Assembly: GCA_012274445.1 (NCBI GenBank) | Contig: JAAROD010000004.1 | Span: 310,001 to 374,000, forward strand | DNA: 64,000 bases | Direction: 5' to 3' | Source of the DNA: Sclerotiophoma versabilis | Taxonomy: Eukaryota > Ascomycota > Dothideomycetes > Pleosporales > Didymellaceae | In this document: one piece after another, positions 42,991 through 52,839 of the stretch | Numbering within the stretch: the first letter of the stretch is position 1 | Layout of the letters: every line of letters starts with the position of its first letter | Program-made: the position numbers and the translations under genes | Notes under the pieces: model-generated | What the model was told of the DNA's origin: nothing | The model's input: only the letters and a program-made list of their open reading frames with translations | Database searches by the model: none

Positions 42991-44932
42991 TGCGACGAGG
43001 ATCGAAAGAGATGTCAAGGAAGATTAAACGTAAAAGGTAGAGGATATAATCAGACCGAGTTTAAAGTGACGAAGAAATTTCCCTACACTGTCCGCTTTGG
43101 CCTTCAAGTGCACCGAGGAAAGAGCAGTCAGTGTCGTCGGCGTGCAGCTGCTCTTCGTCACCAGGCGGTTAACTTTCTTATATCTCTTTTACTGTTCACC
43201 TTCATCCCTGCTCTTCGACGTTGGACAGACGGCGCCCGCATGCTAGTACACACGCCATATGCATGCGAGTAAGTGGAGGCGACCATGTTCGCGACCGGGT
43301 GTCGCTCTGTTACCCGTGAGGCGACATGCCTGGTGTGACCTGGGGTTACCCTTAGCGCAAGTGTAATAGATGGCGCCTTGCCCAGAGCAGCAGGCGGCTC
43401 GTAAACCCTTATAAACCCTGTCTCGCTGTAAGCGCTGATACGTTCAATGTGGAAGTCTGTACAAGGACCCTGGGCGTTTCGGCGGGAGTGCATTTCTTGT
43501 CTGCCTGAGCCGCATGGCGCTGCTTTTCGTGTTGAGCCTCCATTCGCACGGCCTGATCGTGTGCGTGTTGGTTGTTTGACATCGCCTCCACAAGCTCGCG
43601 GCAAAGCAACGGAGTCTGCCTCACTCAAGGCAAAGAGATCGACATCCAATAACAAGGACAAAAGCCTGTCAAAAATCCAACAACTTCAAAGCTACGCGAC
43701 AAGCCCAGTTGGAGGCTGGTTCCATGTGGCTTTCCTGAACGAACAGGATGGTCAGAGCTCTCTGCAGGCGCCATGCAGGTTAACGGCTGGTAATTACCAA
43801 ACGCAGTTGAAAAGGCCGCAAATGAGCTGAGAATAGCATACATGAGCTATTGAACAGCCCCGCTTTTGGCTTGAATGTGAGCTAAATGTTGGCGGCGCCT
43901 ACATAGATTAGATTACGGAGTTGTATGCCACGGCGAGGCCAGCGCACGCGGCACAGGGCGATGCGGCAGCCTTGGTAGTACTATGGTAGACACAGCACTA
44001 CGTAAGAGCTGGCATTGAGACTGCGCCGTGGAAGGCGGTGCTGGTGGAGTTGGATAATCTTGCACGCAGTGTGGACGGCTTCACTGCTCGAGACCTCAAT
44101 GCAGATCACGCGCATGCAATCTCCACAAGCCTAGATAGCAAAATACCTCAAACTCATGTTGAATGCCTCTTTTGACCGGAGAAGCAAAAGTTCAGAAACG
44201 CATTAGCTTTCTGCAGGTCAGCGAAAGGAGTGATTTAGCATGCTTTTCCCAACACATGTGGAGATCTGGGGACCCGTACCACGCGCACGCTTTCTCGGCT
44301 ATGCGGCCCTCAGGCTGCTCGCCGACAGATTCAATACATGAGAACCACGAGTAGATATTGGCAGTGGATTATTGACTTGGCTTCTGGGGTCGTTGCTGTC
44401 AGAGAATGAGGAGCTGCTCAGCGGCCGCTAGAAACGGCAACGGGAAGTGGGGTCCAGGCCTATGAACGGCCGCGCACCGACACCCTGCAGTGATTTTGGG
44501 TAACGTCATCTCTCATCTCTGCCGAGTTGTGGTCTTCGCAGAGTGAGGGCTATCATTTCATACGTATCAGTGTAAGAGAAGCGAGATGGTCAGTAGTAGT
44601 TGATAGAGATGACCGTGCGCAGGAGAGGATCTTAATCAACTATGAAAGCAACGCGAACGCAAGCAGTAAACGCACCGAAATACGGGAGGCAGCCGGGGTT
44701 TGCTCGCCGTCTTTCGGCCTATCTACAAGCAGCTTAGAGACTGCAAGTACCTTAGTCAATCTTGCTTCCTAGATAGAATTTCTCCGAAGGCTTCTAGGCT
44801 TGGCTGATCGAACGAAGATTAGAAACTGCAGCGTTCGAGCCTTTCTGTCACATGAGACGATGTGCACATGGGAATGTAGGATGAAAAATGAAAACCAGGA
44901 ACACAGCCGTTTAAGTCATAACAACACTCACG
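42991..44932. other. Gene-poor region with no recognised gene
   Basis: About 1.9 kb. Overlapping frames on both strands near 43158-43830 (up to 167 codons) lack motifs and splice partners. No transposon ends, tRNA or repeats were recognised. Confidence 0.4.
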
Positions 44933-46291
44933 TCAGCTCTCTAAGTCTCTACTAACCGCAACGAACCACCGTCGTCTAATAATTGCATACTGAACTGCTC
45001 TCCGGCTGCCTCCATCCGGTTCGGTGTTACGAGTTGATTGTTTCCAATCTCTTTGCACCACAGTAGTGTGAGAGCCGAGGACTTCCAAGAAGGTAAGTCC
45101 CATGTTCGAGAATACTGTCGCGATGAAGAATCCTGGGATGATGAGGTATAACACGCTCGGGAATATCAACCACATGAAGTTTACTTCAATGGTCGGCTCG
45201 GTCGTGTAAGCTGTACCAGGAACGGTGCTGCTGCTAACGGCCGTGCGGAAGCTGATAGTCCTTAGTATAGACTCTACGAGCGGAGCAGAGAACTTACGAG
45301 TTAGACAAACTCGTAGCTATATTGTTGATGTGGCGCTCGCACCCCTTGATGACAGGGCTTGCATTGGTACCGAGAGACCAGGATCAAGGTCAGGGTCAAG
45401 GATATCACGACACAGATTAGGCGCCCACAGGGCGTACCTGTAGCAGTGGTCTTCTGCGCCTCCTCAGGAGGCTTTGATGTCCAGTGTGGTTGCGAGATAA
45501 CCGGCAATGAGCGCCATTATGGAATCGAGTATGCATAATCGGCCCGTTGAATTGAGTATTTTGATGCCGTATTGCCGATATTCCTTTGGCTCGGCGCCGC
45601 CGAGGTCCTTTTCCACCATCTCGTGGATACAAGCAGGGCTGGTTGAGAGACTTGGGCAGGCACTGCGACAAATGCTGTCATCTGGGTGTTGGAGTGCCAG
45701 CCCACATGAAGCGTTCCGTCCAATGTACTGACGAGTAAGAGGTTGGATAGGAAGCCGATAGTTCCTAGAATCAAACGAGGAATTCCGATCCTTTTTGTAA
45801 TACAACACATGGAGTAAAGATGTACGAGTTCGACGTGGCTTGGGCTCATCTGGCTGGCTGAAGTCTTGCATCTCGACAGCATGCATAGCACGATCCTTAT
45901 TCAGGGGATGAGGGGAGCGGTGGTAACCGTCTGAGTCCTGCAGCAAGTGGCTTTCAGGTCTTACGGCAGGTACTATCGTATCAGCTTCACGATCTGTCGA
46001 TGCGCTAGATCTTTCACTTTTGATGCTTGCGCGCTTCATAGGTCTAAGAAAGCTATGGCGTAAATGGCTCTCCAAAGGTAGGACGTTGGTAGAATGTTGT
46101 GTATCTTGGTCCAATGTATCTTGGTCGTCGCGTCGTTCCACATGGGTGCTGGTTCGTGAGAGCGCAGAGTAGTTCGTTGTGACAGGTTTTCCACACTCAG
46201 AGCTTGAGAGGCCTGGAGAGTGCTTGAGAAGACTAAACGAGTTGCTCACAACGGGCAAACAAAGAAAATGTGTGGGTAATAGAACAAACAT
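44933..46291 (-). pseudogene. Probably decayed fungal membrane-protein gene (DUF3176-like C-terminus)
   Basis: The C-terminal part is convincing. Minus-strand sequence reads C-E-R-H-I-N-N-I-A-T-S-L-S-N-S, a 46-base GT-AG intron (45297-45252), then F-R-T-A-V-S-S and an extracellular strand before the helix F-M-W-L-I-F-P-S-V-L-Y-L-I-I-P-G-F-F-I-A-T-V-F. This resembles the end of fungal DUF3176-type polytopic membrane proteins. Upstream, a 276-codon frame from the ATG at 46291 and a second frame (45891-45517) with a helix-like G-T-I-G-F-L-S-N-L-L-L-V alternate without room for introns. That suggests frameshifts, and the middle of the gene seems missing. It could still be an intact gene of many exons that I could not assemble. 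Confidence 0.35.
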
Positions 46292-46351
46292 CGTAGTGTT
46301 CTTATAGTTGACTAAAACTGTCTGACACTGCAAGGCTGGGGCTGGGTGCAA

Positions 46352-46808
46352 TCACAACAGCTGCCTTATGATATCTCGACAATTCATACCGTAGAGTTCC
46401 AAGGCATGCGGCCAAGCCGTCCTTTAGTGTAGCCAGTGTACGAAATGCGCAGGTGGGCCGTTACTCTTGTTTCTTCAAAATCTACGCCAGATTTTCAGGA
46501 CGAAAGGCTCTAGTGGTGCACTTCTAAGTTTCTCTGTAAAGAGGGCGTGAGACGGTGTGTGTTCATCCCAAGGTGGCTTGTGGGCGAGGCGTCATAAACG
46601 GTTGTGGGGCGGGGATTTCGGAGCCGAGGTCATCGTCACCTTGATTAATTAGCTACCTCGCAGATGTGCAAGGCATCCTGAGAAGCAGTGCCGGTAATGC
46701 ATGCAATGTACTACGACGTAGTACGAGCATCGGTCTGACATCCGCCTGCCATACTTCGTAACAGCGGCCATCTATGTCCTGGAGCGGTATCCGTAAAATT
46801 GCCACACG
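46352..46808. promoter_or_regulatory. Upstream region of the P450 gene
   Basis: 457 bases with no supported gene and no clear TATA element. Confidence 0.35.
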
Positions 46809-48442
46809 ATGATCGACATCATCTCGTCAAGTGCTCATGCACTTGGTTTCTGGGCATACGCTCTGCTGCCCTTGTTGGTAAGTGTATTAATATCTAACTA
46901 TATATACGCTGACCTGTTTCAATCAGGCTGCCCTACTGTATGGTGTGTACAATGTCCAGTTTCATCCTCTGCGTCAATACCCTGGCCCAATCCTGTGGCG
47001 TGCCCTCCGGATCCCATATGTTGTGTCCACCCACAAAGGGCAGCTCCATAAGCGCCTTAAGGAGTTTCACACCGCCTATGGACCCATTGTTCGAATCGCT
47101 CCCAACGAACTCTCGTACGTTGACAGCAGAGCGTGGAGGGATATCTACGCAAATCGGCCTGGCCATCAGCCCTTTCAAAGAAATAAGAGTTGGTTCAAGA
47201 AACAAACTCCAGACGAGCCACACTCGATTATGGGCTTCGACGAAGCGTCTCATGCAAGATACAGGCGTGCTTTTGCAAACGCTTTCTCTGATAAGAGTTT
47301 GAGGGACCAAGCGCCAATAGTGGAAGGATATGTTGACCTGCTTATATCAAGACTTCAAGAATCAGAGTTCAAGTTTATAGATTTGGAGGATTTATTTCAG
47401 TGCATAGCCTTTGACATTGGCAGCGACCTTTCTTTTGGCGAATCGTTCAATTCTCTCAAGAGTGGGAAGGTGCATCCTTGGGTCGAAGTGGCCAAGGAAT
47501 TTGGCAAAGGCCTTGCTCTCATCGCCTCGATCAACCAGTATCCGCCAGTGGATCGTCTTCTACGCTTGATTATTCCGAGGAAAGTCCTTCAAAAGATGAA
47601 GGACCATGTGATGATGAGCACTGCTATGTCACAAAAGCGCCTGGCCATGACGACCGACCGGCCGGACTTCGTGACCCCAACGAAGAAATACGTCGACGCG
47701 AAGGGCGGTATAGAAGGCAAAGAATGGGATGTAAACCTTATGATCTTAGTGTTTGCGTCCAGCGAGACAATAGCCTCGGCTTTAACAGGCATCTTCCGCG
47801 AACTGGTCCAACACCCAGGCGTCCTCGAACGTCTGACCACTGAGCTCCGCTCCACATTCTCCTCAAAAGCAGAGATCAATATACCTTCGACGGCACGTCT
47901 GCCCTACTTGAATGCAGTCATAAATGAAGGCCTCCGTCTCGATCCACCCGTCGCAATAGGAGCTCCACCCAAAGTCGTTCCCACAGGAGGGGACATGGTG
48001 TGTGGCCGTTTCGTCCCAGCCGACGTACGTTATAGTATTTCCTCCGTTTGCTCCTCTCCTTAATACCAAATTTCCTCTTCAATAGATAAGCTTTGCGCCT
48101 GCTAACTAAGTGACGCAGACTTATGTATCCTACAACCAATTCGCGGGCAACCGACAAGCCTACAACTTTCACTTGCCTAACACCTTCCTGCCTGAACGCT
48201 TTCTGGCATCGCACAAGAACTCAAATGACGACATGTCCAGCTTTCAGCCGTTCAGTGTGGGCAGGCATCAGTGTATAGGATTGAAGCTGGCATATGCAGA
48301 GATGAGGATCATTATTGCAAAGATGGTTTATGCTTTTGATCTTCGTCTAGCAGATGAGAAGGATAGGTTTGACTGGGGTGAACAAGAAACATATATATTT
48401 TGGGAAAAGAGGCCGCTGAATGTTGTTGTTAGGGGTGCATGA
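46809..48442 (+). CDS. Cytochrome P450 monooxygenase
   Basis: Three exons (46809-46877, 46927-48024, 48119-48442; introns 49 and 94 bases) encode about 496 residues. An N-terminal membrane anchor lies in the first 35 residues and is followed by Y-P-G-P. The I-helix segment is V-F-A-S-S-E-T-I-A-S. The K-helix E-x-x-R is in N-E-G-L-R-L-D-P-P, the PERF motif is P-E-R-F-L, and the heme loop is F-S-V-G-R-H-Q-C441-I-G. The E-T-Y-I-F-W-E-K-R-P-L-N-V end is like that of fungal secondary-metabolism P450s of the CYP65/isotrichodermin-hydroxylase type (resemblance only). It should sit on the ER membrane and oxidise a small lipophilic substrate. It is convergent with the amidohydrolase gene, 186 bases away. 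Confidence 0.92.
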
Positions 48443-48465
48443 TCGCTGGGAAGCATTAGATTCGT

Positions 48466-48478
48466 AAAAAAAAAAAAA
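48466..48478. repeat. A homopolymer tract
   Basis: Thirteen consecutive A residues in the 3' region of the P450 gene. Confidence 0.9.
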
Positions 48479-48628
48479 GGCACTTTGCTGATAGGCATAC
48501 ATGGGAAACAACGTTTTAAGAAGGGCATGAGTGGTATCCGCATTTGTGGTAATAGTGGTCCGAATACCTCCAAGCTATCTTCTCGAGCCAGACGTGCGCG
48601 AGTGACAAGAGTATTCCTTCCGTCGTCT

Positions 48629-49894
48629 TCAACTGGCCATCCTCTCGTTGTAAACACTGCAAAGCCTTCCCTCCCTCCACACTCCCCTAATATTTAGCGT
48701 ATCATTAATATCCACCAGCGGATTCCCCTCAACAAGCAGCAAATCCGCATTCAACTCCTCCAGCAGCCTGCCTCGATCCGCAAATCCAAACCTCTGCGCC
48801 GTCAAACTCGTAGCCGATTTCAAAGCCTCCTCAGGCGTCATACCAACTTCATTCACAAACAGACTCAGTTCATGGTGCATGCTCAGCCCAAACGCAGTTC
48901 CTTTTGCCGGTCCCGCGGCGTCCGAGCCGCATAGGATGTCAATACCAGCAGAGCGAAGGGCGCGTACGGAGGCGTATGCGTGCGCGACTTTGCCGTGCTG
49001 CGCGGCGAAGGACATGCACGCGCACATGTTGCCGCGCTTGTCTTCGCTGATTAAGTCCTGCACGCGCGGGTCGTGAGCGAATCTATGCTGTAGAGCTGCG
49101 CCCTCGGTGGTTAGACTGCCCATCGCTGCGAGTGTTGGGTTGCACCACGCGTTGTTCTTCTTGTATGCGTCTATTAGTTCCTGCGTGGGCGCTTGGTCGC
49201 AGAAGGTGTGGGTCAGGCCATTGACGCCTGCAGCTAGCACGTCGAGCGTGTCAGCCAGAGAGGTGGCGTGGGCGACGGTTAGGTAGCCTCTCTTTCTTGC
49301 TTCCTCGACAATGGTCCGTTGGAGCTCCACTGTTGGTTGGTTGAGTTTTGCGCCCATCATTGTGCCGGATTCGTGCATCAGTTTGATGTAATCAGGCTTC
49401 ATCTCGCGCGTGGTCCACTCCAGATATTCCACCACGCTGTTTCTGTCAGTGAGTTTCGGCCATTTGGCTATCTCAGCGAGTGTCTCCGGACTCTTGTCGT
49501 GTGCTACGATGACGGGGATGGGCCACCCGTTCTCAATGGTTGCTGCTTGGCCGGCCGTTTTGTACGCGGCTGTGTCCGGCTCTTGGGTTTGCTTTTTGAG
49601 CTTAAGCACGTTGGGTAGCTCGTTCTGCATCTCGCATACTGTTGTTACACCAAACCGGAGGGCCTGTGGAAGGGCTTCGGGATCGGCTCTGTCTGCATGG
49701 ATGTGGCAGTCGATGAGGCCGGGAAGAAGGGTATGGTTGGGTCTAGAGTACACTTTGACGGAGGCTCCCAGTTGTGGTATGCTTGATATTGGGCCAACTG
49801 ATTTGATTTTGCCATCTTCGACCAACAAGTAGCCTTGATCGATGGTGGAATCCCCTGTGAATATGCGGACATTGCGCAGTATAAAGGAAGACAT
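48629..49894 (-). CDS. Amidohydrolase-family metal-dependent hydrolase
   Basis: Single exon, 421 residues. The family's metal ligands are all visible: H64-I-H66 in L-I-D-C-H-I-H-A-D, K171 (likely carbamylated) in D-Y-I-K-L-M-H-E-S-G-T, H209 in T-V-A-H-A, H229 in G-L-T-H-T-F and D325 in L-C-G-S-D-A-A-G. The small beta-sandwich parts at both ends are present (I-L-R-N-V-R-I-F-T-G-D at the start, L-N-A-D-L-L-L-V-E-G-N-P-L at the end). Length and order match imidazolonepropionase/prolidase-type amidohydrolases. No signal peptide, so probably cytosolic. The substrate is unknown; relatives act on cyclic amides, peptides or lactone-type compounds. A TATA element lies upstream. Confidence 0.9.
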   Translation of the reverse strand: MSSFILRNVRIFTGDSTIDQGYLLVEDGKIKSVGPISSIPQLGASVKVYSRPNHTLLPGLIDCHIHADRADPEALPQALRFGVTTVCEMQNELPNVLKLKKQTQEPDTAAYKTAGQAATIENGWPIPVIVAHDKSPETLAEIAKWPKLTDRNSVVEYLEWTTREMKPDYIKLMHESGTMMGAKLNQPTVELQRTIVEEARKRGYLTVAHATSLADTLDVLAAGVNGLTHTFCDQAPTQELIDAYKKNNAWCNPTLAAMGSLTTEGAALQHRFAHDPRVQDLISEDKRGNMCACMSFAAQHGKVAHAYASVRALRSAGIDILCGSDAAGPAKGTAFGLSMHHELSLFVNEVGMTPEEALKSATSLTAQRFGFADRGRLLEELNADLLLVEGNPLVDINDTLNIRGVWREGRLCSVYNERMAS

Positions 49895-50859
49895 GGCGAG
49901 TCAGGCGGACGCAGTAGCCTGTAGGTTCAAGATTGCTTTGGAAAACAGAGGATACGTTTTAGGATATATATGGGTGTTGTCGGGCACTCGGTTCTCAGCG
50001 CGAGTCAGACGCTGCTTTTCGCAGGATGTCACCCGAGACCAAGGACTGATTACCGGTATTGGTGGGCTGCGCTGACAGTGCTGACAGACCGTGAGACAAC
50101 GAGGATGTTATATCACACGTCCAGGCGATGCACGATCCCGGGATCGCAGAGTAGTCTAGTGTGATACTTCATTCGGAATGTGTCAAGTATGAACCGAATC
50201 CTTCGCGCTAGAGAAGCATCCGCACGTCAGCCTTAACGTAAGATGGATGCTCCTGAAGACATCGATCTTCCTAAACGCGTCTGCTCCTATTGTTCTCTGC
50301 CTTCTATAGCAAAACTGCACCAGACCTGATGTTCGTCGGCTGTTGACTGCAATCGACCCTCAGCATCGATGGTCAAGTACGAAGTACATTCTGATGATGT
50401 TCGGCCCGCATGTGGAGAGCCGAAATCCGACAATGCAACTTTATCAGGCACAGCCGCAGGTGCGGACTTGCTTGTAAGCCGAGACTCACGTCGAGAGTAT
50501 GTTTCCCACACATTTTGAATTCATTGCGTCTTTGGTTGGTTGCGACGGGCGAAGAAATAGCCGAGATGCAAGATGGAAGTAGCTGGTTGGCGTCAGTGAT
50601 GTCATCACAGACGATATCAGAAACGATTGAACATAGTAAAAAGGTTTTGTTCCTGGCGACATCGATATGTTTTGCTCTGATTTACAAGTGGAAATGTGCC
50701 TACACATATGCTTGGCAGTAGGGACTGGGCCTCACAATTGCTCGAGCTCGGTGTGAGGTAGGTCCTGTTTCCTACTCTCTAAGTATATTATTGCTTTTTA
50801 GTTTGGGCTAAGGATAAACTCGGTTCTCAACAGCAAGCTCTCATGTGACTTAACAATCT
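49895..50859. other. Gap without a recognised gene
   Basis: About 965 bases holding the promoter of the amidohydrolase gene and the 3' region of the GH105 gene. Short frames only, none with motifs. Confidence 0.4.
49963..49971 (-). promoter_or_regulatory. TATA element of the amidohydrolase gene
   Basis: Minus strand CATATATAT about 70-77 bases upstream of the ATG at 49894. Confidence 0.45.
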
Positions 50860-52056
50860 TTACTTCCACGTTTCAATCTCATAGCTCGCCAGCATAAAAG
50901 GCCCAACGCCCTTATAATCGTTGACCGCAAGCGGAACACCAATGTAGTACTACAGCGTATGTTAGCAACTTCCTTATTCTCCCACACATGACTCGTTCAG
51001 ACCTACCTTGTACGTGCCATTACTGTTCAGGCTACCAACCTCCACCGTGCCCTGCCAATCCAGCGTCCCATCCTTGTTCTTGGTGATGAACTTCTTCGTC
51101 AAGAGATCATATCCTGTCTTCGCGCTCGTGAGGTAGTCTTTCTCACTCAGGTAACCACCTCTAATGCCCTTCAACAAACCATACGTGAACATTGCCGAAG
51201 CAGAGCTCTCGATATAATTCCCTTTAGCGCCAGGATACGGCTCGTTCATGATCAACCACCAGCCACCCTGCTTATCCTGGGTCTTCTTGAGTGCAGCGGC
51301 AAGAGTCGTGAAGTACGAAGTCAACCTCGCTCGTCCAGGATGTGAAGCAGGAAGTAGCGGGATGACTTCAAGCAAGCTCATAAAGTACCACCCCACTGCT
51401 CTACTCCAGACATTTGGCGCCGCACCTGTAACAGGGTCGGCCCAGACTTTGCTCTTACTCTCGTCATATCCATGGACAAGAAGTCCCGTGGTCTTGTTGC
51501 GCGTGTACTTCTCGATATTGTCGAATTGCTTGACAATGTGGTTCCACGCCGTTGCATTCCCGTTGTCGAATTTCGCTGTCCAGGTAGCGTAGAACGTATC
51601 AGCCATGAATATGCCGTCGAGCCACATTTGATCCTTGTAGATCGGGCTGCGGTGCCAGAACCCGCCCTCCTTGTTTTGTGGGTGCCGGTTGAGCTGCTCG
51701 CGGATAATCTTTGCGGCAATTTTGTATTTTTCCTCGCCGGTGCGATCGTACCACCACAGAAGATTGTTACCAATGCGGTAGTCGTCGAGAGAGTAGTGGG
51801 TGTAGTTCCAGTTGGCGATCGTCCCATCGGTCTTCACGATGACATTGTCGATTTGACCTTTATACCAGTCAACGAGTGTTTGGTTTTTGGTGAGGGTGAT
51901 TGCGGCTTCGAAGCCTTCGTAGAGAGTGGCCTGTGTGTAGCCGAAGGTTTTTTTGACGCCGTGTCGTATTTGCGAGTCGGCGGTCCAGGTTAGGTACGAA
52001 GGGCTGGCGACGGCGGCTGCAGTTGCACCAGTCGCAAAAAGAAAGGTGTACCTCAT
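50860..52056 (-). CDS. Glycoside hydrolase family 105, unsaturated rhamnogalacturonyl hydrolase
   Basis: Two exons (52056-51007 and 50949-50860, intron of 57 bases) encode about 379 residues. A signal peptide (residues 1 to about 18) predicts secretion. The (alpha/alpha)6 barrel motifs are visible: W-N-Y-T-H-Y-S-L-D-D-Y-R-I-G-N-N-L-L, G-G-F-W-H-R, M-W-L-D147-G-I-F-M-A-D with the likely catalytic Asp, V-W-S-R-A-V-G-W-Y, and E-S-S-A-S-A-M-F-T-Y-G. The last exon supplies Y-Y-I-G-V-P-L-A-V-N-D-Y-K-G-V-G-P, the usual family end; reading through the intron would truncate it. The enzyme releases unsaturated uronic acids from pectin fragments made by lyases, so the fungus probably feeds on plant material. 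Confidence 0.93.
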
Positions 52057-52839
52057 AATGACGGGATGGAGACCTGACTACCAAGAAGTTTGAGTCAACA
52101 GTATGCAATGCACCGCGAGCTCCGTCTCTTATACGACCATATTATTGCCTCACATGCGGTGGTACGATTCTCCGGAACCTCAACCTCCACATGGCAAGGT
52201 TGATTTGCAAGAAACGAAATCTACAAATTGTCCGAAGCGGAAGAATTCGATCCATGGCTACCGAGATGATCTAAGAGAGGGACGGCCCGAGGACCATAGC
52301 CTTGTTGGTGCTTAAAGGCGGAGGAGTGCGGAGGAGTGCGGAGAGCCAAGTCGGGTGCTTGGCAACTTCATACACAACCTACCTAATAAGGAACGGTAAG
52401 TCTGCAGAAGTGATGGTGATTGGTGCATTTATGATAGTGTTTGGGTTCTTGGCTTCACTCTCCATAACCCAATATAAGACCCCCTGAGCCAAGATGGGTT
52501 GAATGGTAGATATTGTGTAAAACCACCCCCAAGCTGTCGATAATAGGATTTCTTGTTTAAATCGTCCGGAGACGTCGTACCTCTGTCGGTCCTCCGTAAC
52601 AGCTCATTTCCCGCAGCCCTTCAAAGAGTATTGCCGGCGACACATACAGGTGCTACGGCCATTACAGAAAGACCATAGACAGCAACACCGGATCGGTGCG
52701 CGCTGGGGCTACCATAATCTCTGTTGGCAACGCGGTGATTGAGGATGGCGCTCAGGCTGCTCGTGACGCTATAATCGTGCTGTTCGCCTGTGGACTGAGT
52801 GATGACTTTGGACCAACAGCAAACAGCCGCATCGCCACC
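52057..52839. other. Gap between GH105 and histidine kinase genes
   Basis: About 780 bases with the GH105 promoter at its left. A short direct repeat (GCGGAGGAGT, twice) lies at about 52318-52338. No gene is supported. Confidence 0.4.
52128..52134 (-). promoter_or_regulatory. TATA element of the GH105 gene
   Basis: Minus strand GTATAAG about 72-78 bases upstream of the ATG at 52056. Confidence 0.5.

Noticed and set aside
43158..43830. Overlapping frames of 167 and 127 codons on opposite strands
   Set aside because: No motifs, no splice context and mixed composition. Likely chance.
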